NCBI GenBank assembly: GCA_028671895.1
Contig: CM053796.1
Coordinates: forward strand, 33,230,860-33,294,859
From: Oenanthe sinensis
Taxonomy: Eukaryota; Streptophyta; Magnoliopsida; Apiales; Apiaceae
Direction of reading: 5' to 3'
DNA length: 64,000 nt
The position numbers and the translations under genes are program-made. The notes beneath the pieces are model-generated. The model saw nothing but the letters and a program-made list of their open reading frames with translations, had not been told where the DNA came from and did no database searches. The number at the start of each line of letters is the position of its first letter. The stretch's first letter is position 1. This document shows positions 61,517 through 64,000 of this stretch, one piece after another.

Positions 61517-62689
61517 TGTTAAACAAAAAGAGTGTTGCAGAACAGGGGGGGTTGAATGCAACTTGCTAAATTATCATTAATCTTTCTTAAACAACAAAAC
61601 AAGAGGTGATAATAACTAGTTAAAAACAAACAACAGTAAGCATACAAAAGATACAAGGTGTCTTACTTCAAAAATTAATTTTATTAATTTTTGTTGCTAC
61701 AACTGACTGGAAGATGTTTCTAGCTTCAATAGATACAATAACAAGAATGCTAATGTTTCTATGCTTGAGAAAAGTTAAGCTCGGTTGTGTGTTCGTGTAT
61801 GTTCACAAGGAAAGTGTTTGTGAGGTATATGTATTTATACTTAAAACACATATCTCATTTACTGTAGTACTTTCTCTTATTTCCTAGACAGTTGTTGAAA
61901 AGTAACTTTACTCATTTCTTTTCACATCTATCTCCATTTCATATGCAGATAAAGTTGCTCTGAGCGGATTTGACATTCTTGACTTCAGGAGCATGCTTCA
62001 TCTTTTTGCTTAATTTATCTCAAGTTGTCGTAGTAGACTTGACAGATTTGGTAGAGTTGTTATGATCAAACTGTGAAAGTACTTTACCTAATCTGCTTCT
62101 GGAAACAGACTGTCAGCTTCACCAAAAGGTTATTGTCAATCATTAGCTTCTCTGTGTTGACAGTATCTTCGACTCGGCATATGTTACTATCAATCCTGAC
62201 ATTCTTCTGAATCATGATGTCGTCTAAAATTGCTGTCAAGGATCCCGCAAAACATACTGTCGACTATCCTGTCAAACATGCTGTCGACTATCTCCGCCAA
62301 AGCTATTGTCAGAAAACTTGCTGTCTTCGATTCTTCAATCTTTGCCAAGTTTACTGTCAGGGAATAGTTACTGTCGTCTGCTTCAAAAGATGCTGTCACT
62401 TGAATATGCTGTCATAGGCTTCGAGTTACAGAATGTTACTGTCAATGAATTTGATCCATGTTGTGCATGAACACTTTGTGAACTTCTACTTCATAGATCA
62501 TTTTATTACATTTATACATGACAATAACTATTGAAATATGCTGTCACCTACTTGGCTTAAATGCATACTATTTAAAGTGACAACTAAACATACTGTCAAT
62601 GTTTATATGACAATATGTTTTACTTAGTTAATTACCAATTAACCAAGTAATTACTAGTTGATTACATTGATAGTACTATAATCCCTAAC
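61517..62689 (-). repeat. 3' LTR of the SIRE-type element, rich in CTGTC motifs
   Basis: The LTR has the lineage's CAACCCCCCC tract near its end (about 61545). Between 62080 and 62610 it contains many copies of (A/T/G)CTGTC or its complement, for example repeated GCTGTCGACTATC. Confidence 0.88.
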
Positions 62690-62874
62690 AATCTCCCCCA
62701 ATTTGTTTTTATGAAAAATAAAGATAAATTCAAAGAAAAATTGAAGATGCTAACTCAACTAATAAAAAGTAGAAGTGTTTGTACAGAAAATAAATGAAAT
62801 TACAAGTACAATCTTATCTCAAGTTTAACTCCTCTAGACTGAGCAAATCTTCAACTTTGACTTGAGCTTCATTT

Positions 62875-63981
62875 TCACTTCTTGCATGCTGTCATCCTTC
62901 CATACAACCCCTCAAGAGCTTTCAGTTCCCTTTTATCTTCATCTGTCTTGGCATGATCAGAGACACAATCTAAGACTAACTTCACCATCTTATAAGAAAT
63001 ATCTTTCAACTCCTTAAAGGTGTAGTAGTTCTCAGTTGGCCCTTTGGATATGCATAGAAACTTCATTCCAAACATGTCTTTTACAAATCTTTCTTTTGTA
63101 GAAGAGAAAAACTGCTTCACTCTGAGTTTGTCAATGGCTTCATCCTCTTCTTCTCTTGATTCAATAATCTTCCAGACATTCTTGCTTAAGTCACTTTCAA
63201 ATTCCAGGAATGAACCTGTTGTCAGTCTGAAGATCTTTCTCAAGTTTTCATTGTTGAGCACCCTGAAATTGACAGCCTTCACTTCAATGCTATCAACAAT
63301 GATTCTCAAGGGCCCAAAAAGGACTAGAGAAACATAGTTAGGCCTTTTTGAGAATTGATCATTTAACATAGCATGCTTCATGTCAATCTCAGCCTCTTTA
63401 ATTCTCTTGGTAACCCTCTCCACCTTCTTCTTAGTAGCTTCAACTTCTTCATCAATTTTCTTCCTCTTCTCCTTCTCCTCATTCTTCTCAGATTCACATA
63501 TCTCTAGTGCTCTATTCTTTAGATCAAAAATCTCAAAGGTTGTGATGTTGAGCAATTGCTTCTTGATTAGTTCAATGATATGATGATCATTCTCAGCTAA
63601 TCTCTTCAAGTGGTCAAATGTAATTTCTTCAGCTGACTCACCAGAGTTGTAGAAGACTAATCTATCAGGATTTCTTAGTAAACATTTTTGAGTTCTCTCA
63701 TACTCCACCTTCTTTTTATATTCTTGCTTTTCCTTGGTAGATATGATTCTCTAGAGTGTGGAAATGAATCCTTGTTCTTCTGGATATGGAAGTTTATGAA
63801 GTTGCTTCAATAACATCATCAGGAGATCAGTGTTTTTGTCCTGTAAGGAATTCATATCCCAGAATTCCTTGACTCCATCTTCATTCTCAAATATGACTCC
63901 ATCTGGGTATATTATTGTCACAGGTTCATCATCTCCAATGAAGTCCAAGGGATGAGGTTTGTAAGAGTCCATTAACTCCAT
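62875..63981 (-). pseudogene. Extra 3' ORF of the SIRE-type element (env-like position), one in-frame stop
   Basis: Two frame-compatible pieces, 63981-63751 and 63708-62875, read as one frame broken only by a TAG at 63753-63751. The product would be about 368 residues. It contains a highly charged helical stretch (EEKEKRKKIDEEVEATKKKVERVTKRIKEAE, about one third in), a probable coiled coil, and no motif of gag, protease, integrase, reverse transcriptase or RNase H. The ORF ends 172 bases before the polypurine tract. That is the position of the third, so-called env-like ORF known in SIRE/Maximus elements. I see no signal peptide or membrane segment, so an envelope role is not supported. Confidence 0.65.
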
Positions 63982-64000
63982 GAATTTTCTGATCAGAATT

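Larger units (their letters stand above)
61517..64000 (-). mobile_element. SIRE-type Ty1/copia element, 3' end, continuing past the window
   Basis: A 1173-bp LTR (62689-61517 on the minus strand, TGTTAGGG to GTTTAACA) is preceded by the polypurine tract AAATTGGGGGAGAT at 62703-62690. Upstream of it is a coding region unlike pol. The LTR sits inside the gypsy 5' LTR, so this insertion is younger. Its target duplication cannot be checked because the other end lies outside the window. Confidence 0.85.

Noticed and set aside
62875..63981. Host coiled-coil gene
   Set aside because: It lies directly upstream of a polypurine tract and LTR in the same orientation, so it belongs to the retrotransposon.
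1..64000. tRNA or other small RNA genes
   Set aside because: I looked for B-box-like GGTTCGANTCC contexts with paired stems and found none convincing; a tRNAscan run would be decisive.

Overview
This window is nuclear DNA from a flowering plant, almost certainly a eudicot. It is AT-rich, its genes have GT-AG introns, and it is crowded with plant transposons: Ty1/copia of SIRE type, a Ty3/gypsy chromovirus, Stowaway, hAT, PIF/Harbinger and Mutator-like elements. I cannot name the species from sequence alone.

Layout. (1) 1-12 kb: AT-rich intergenic DNA with a TIR element at 1775-2213 and a three-exon, minus-strand GH17 beta-1,3-glucanase gene (2806-5023) with a signal peptide and a GPI tail. 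(2) 12-22 kb: a histone-fold NF-YB11/DPB4-like gene (12062-18171) with a 5.2 kb intron holding nested TIR elements, then a small mitochondrial gene of the complex I P2 (At2g27730) type (20310-21874). (3) 22-28 kb: a copia retrotransposon with 5-bp target duplications, containing a solo LTR in its gag and a Stowaway MITE in its 3' LTR. (4) 28.7-37.6 kb, minus strand: an intronless FANTASTIC FOUR-like gene and a five-exon RopGAP gene. The RopGAP is complete except that the codon for its catalytic arginine finger reads TGA. (5) 39.4-42 kb: a broken LEA14-like gene and a two-exon secreted glycine-rich protein gene. (6) 43-52 kb: a run of TIR elements sitting in (TA)n microsatellites, then a decayed Ulp1-type cysteine protease gene with a triplicated exon. 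That gene is cut by a SIRE-type LTR and gag. (7) 53.6-64 kb: a second, broken copy of the glycine-rich gene next to LTR sequence, a minus-strand Tekay-like gypsy element without gag, and a SIRE-type copia element inserted in the gypsy 5' LTR and running off the window with an extra 3' ORF.

How the genes relate. There is no operon logic here; the host genes are independent housekeeping or developmental genes. From memory, Arabidopsis homologs of the glucanase (At2g27500), NF-YB11/DPB4 (At2g27470) and P2 (At2g27730) lie close together, so the left third probably keeps ancestral microsynteny. The right half is mostly nested transposable elements. I found no CRISPR array, rRNA, convincing tRNA or clearly new multi-gene system. 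The most notable signals are the RopGAP arginine-finger stop, the microsatellite-inserted TIR elements, the Ulp1 exon triplication and the motif-rich SIRE-type LTRs.
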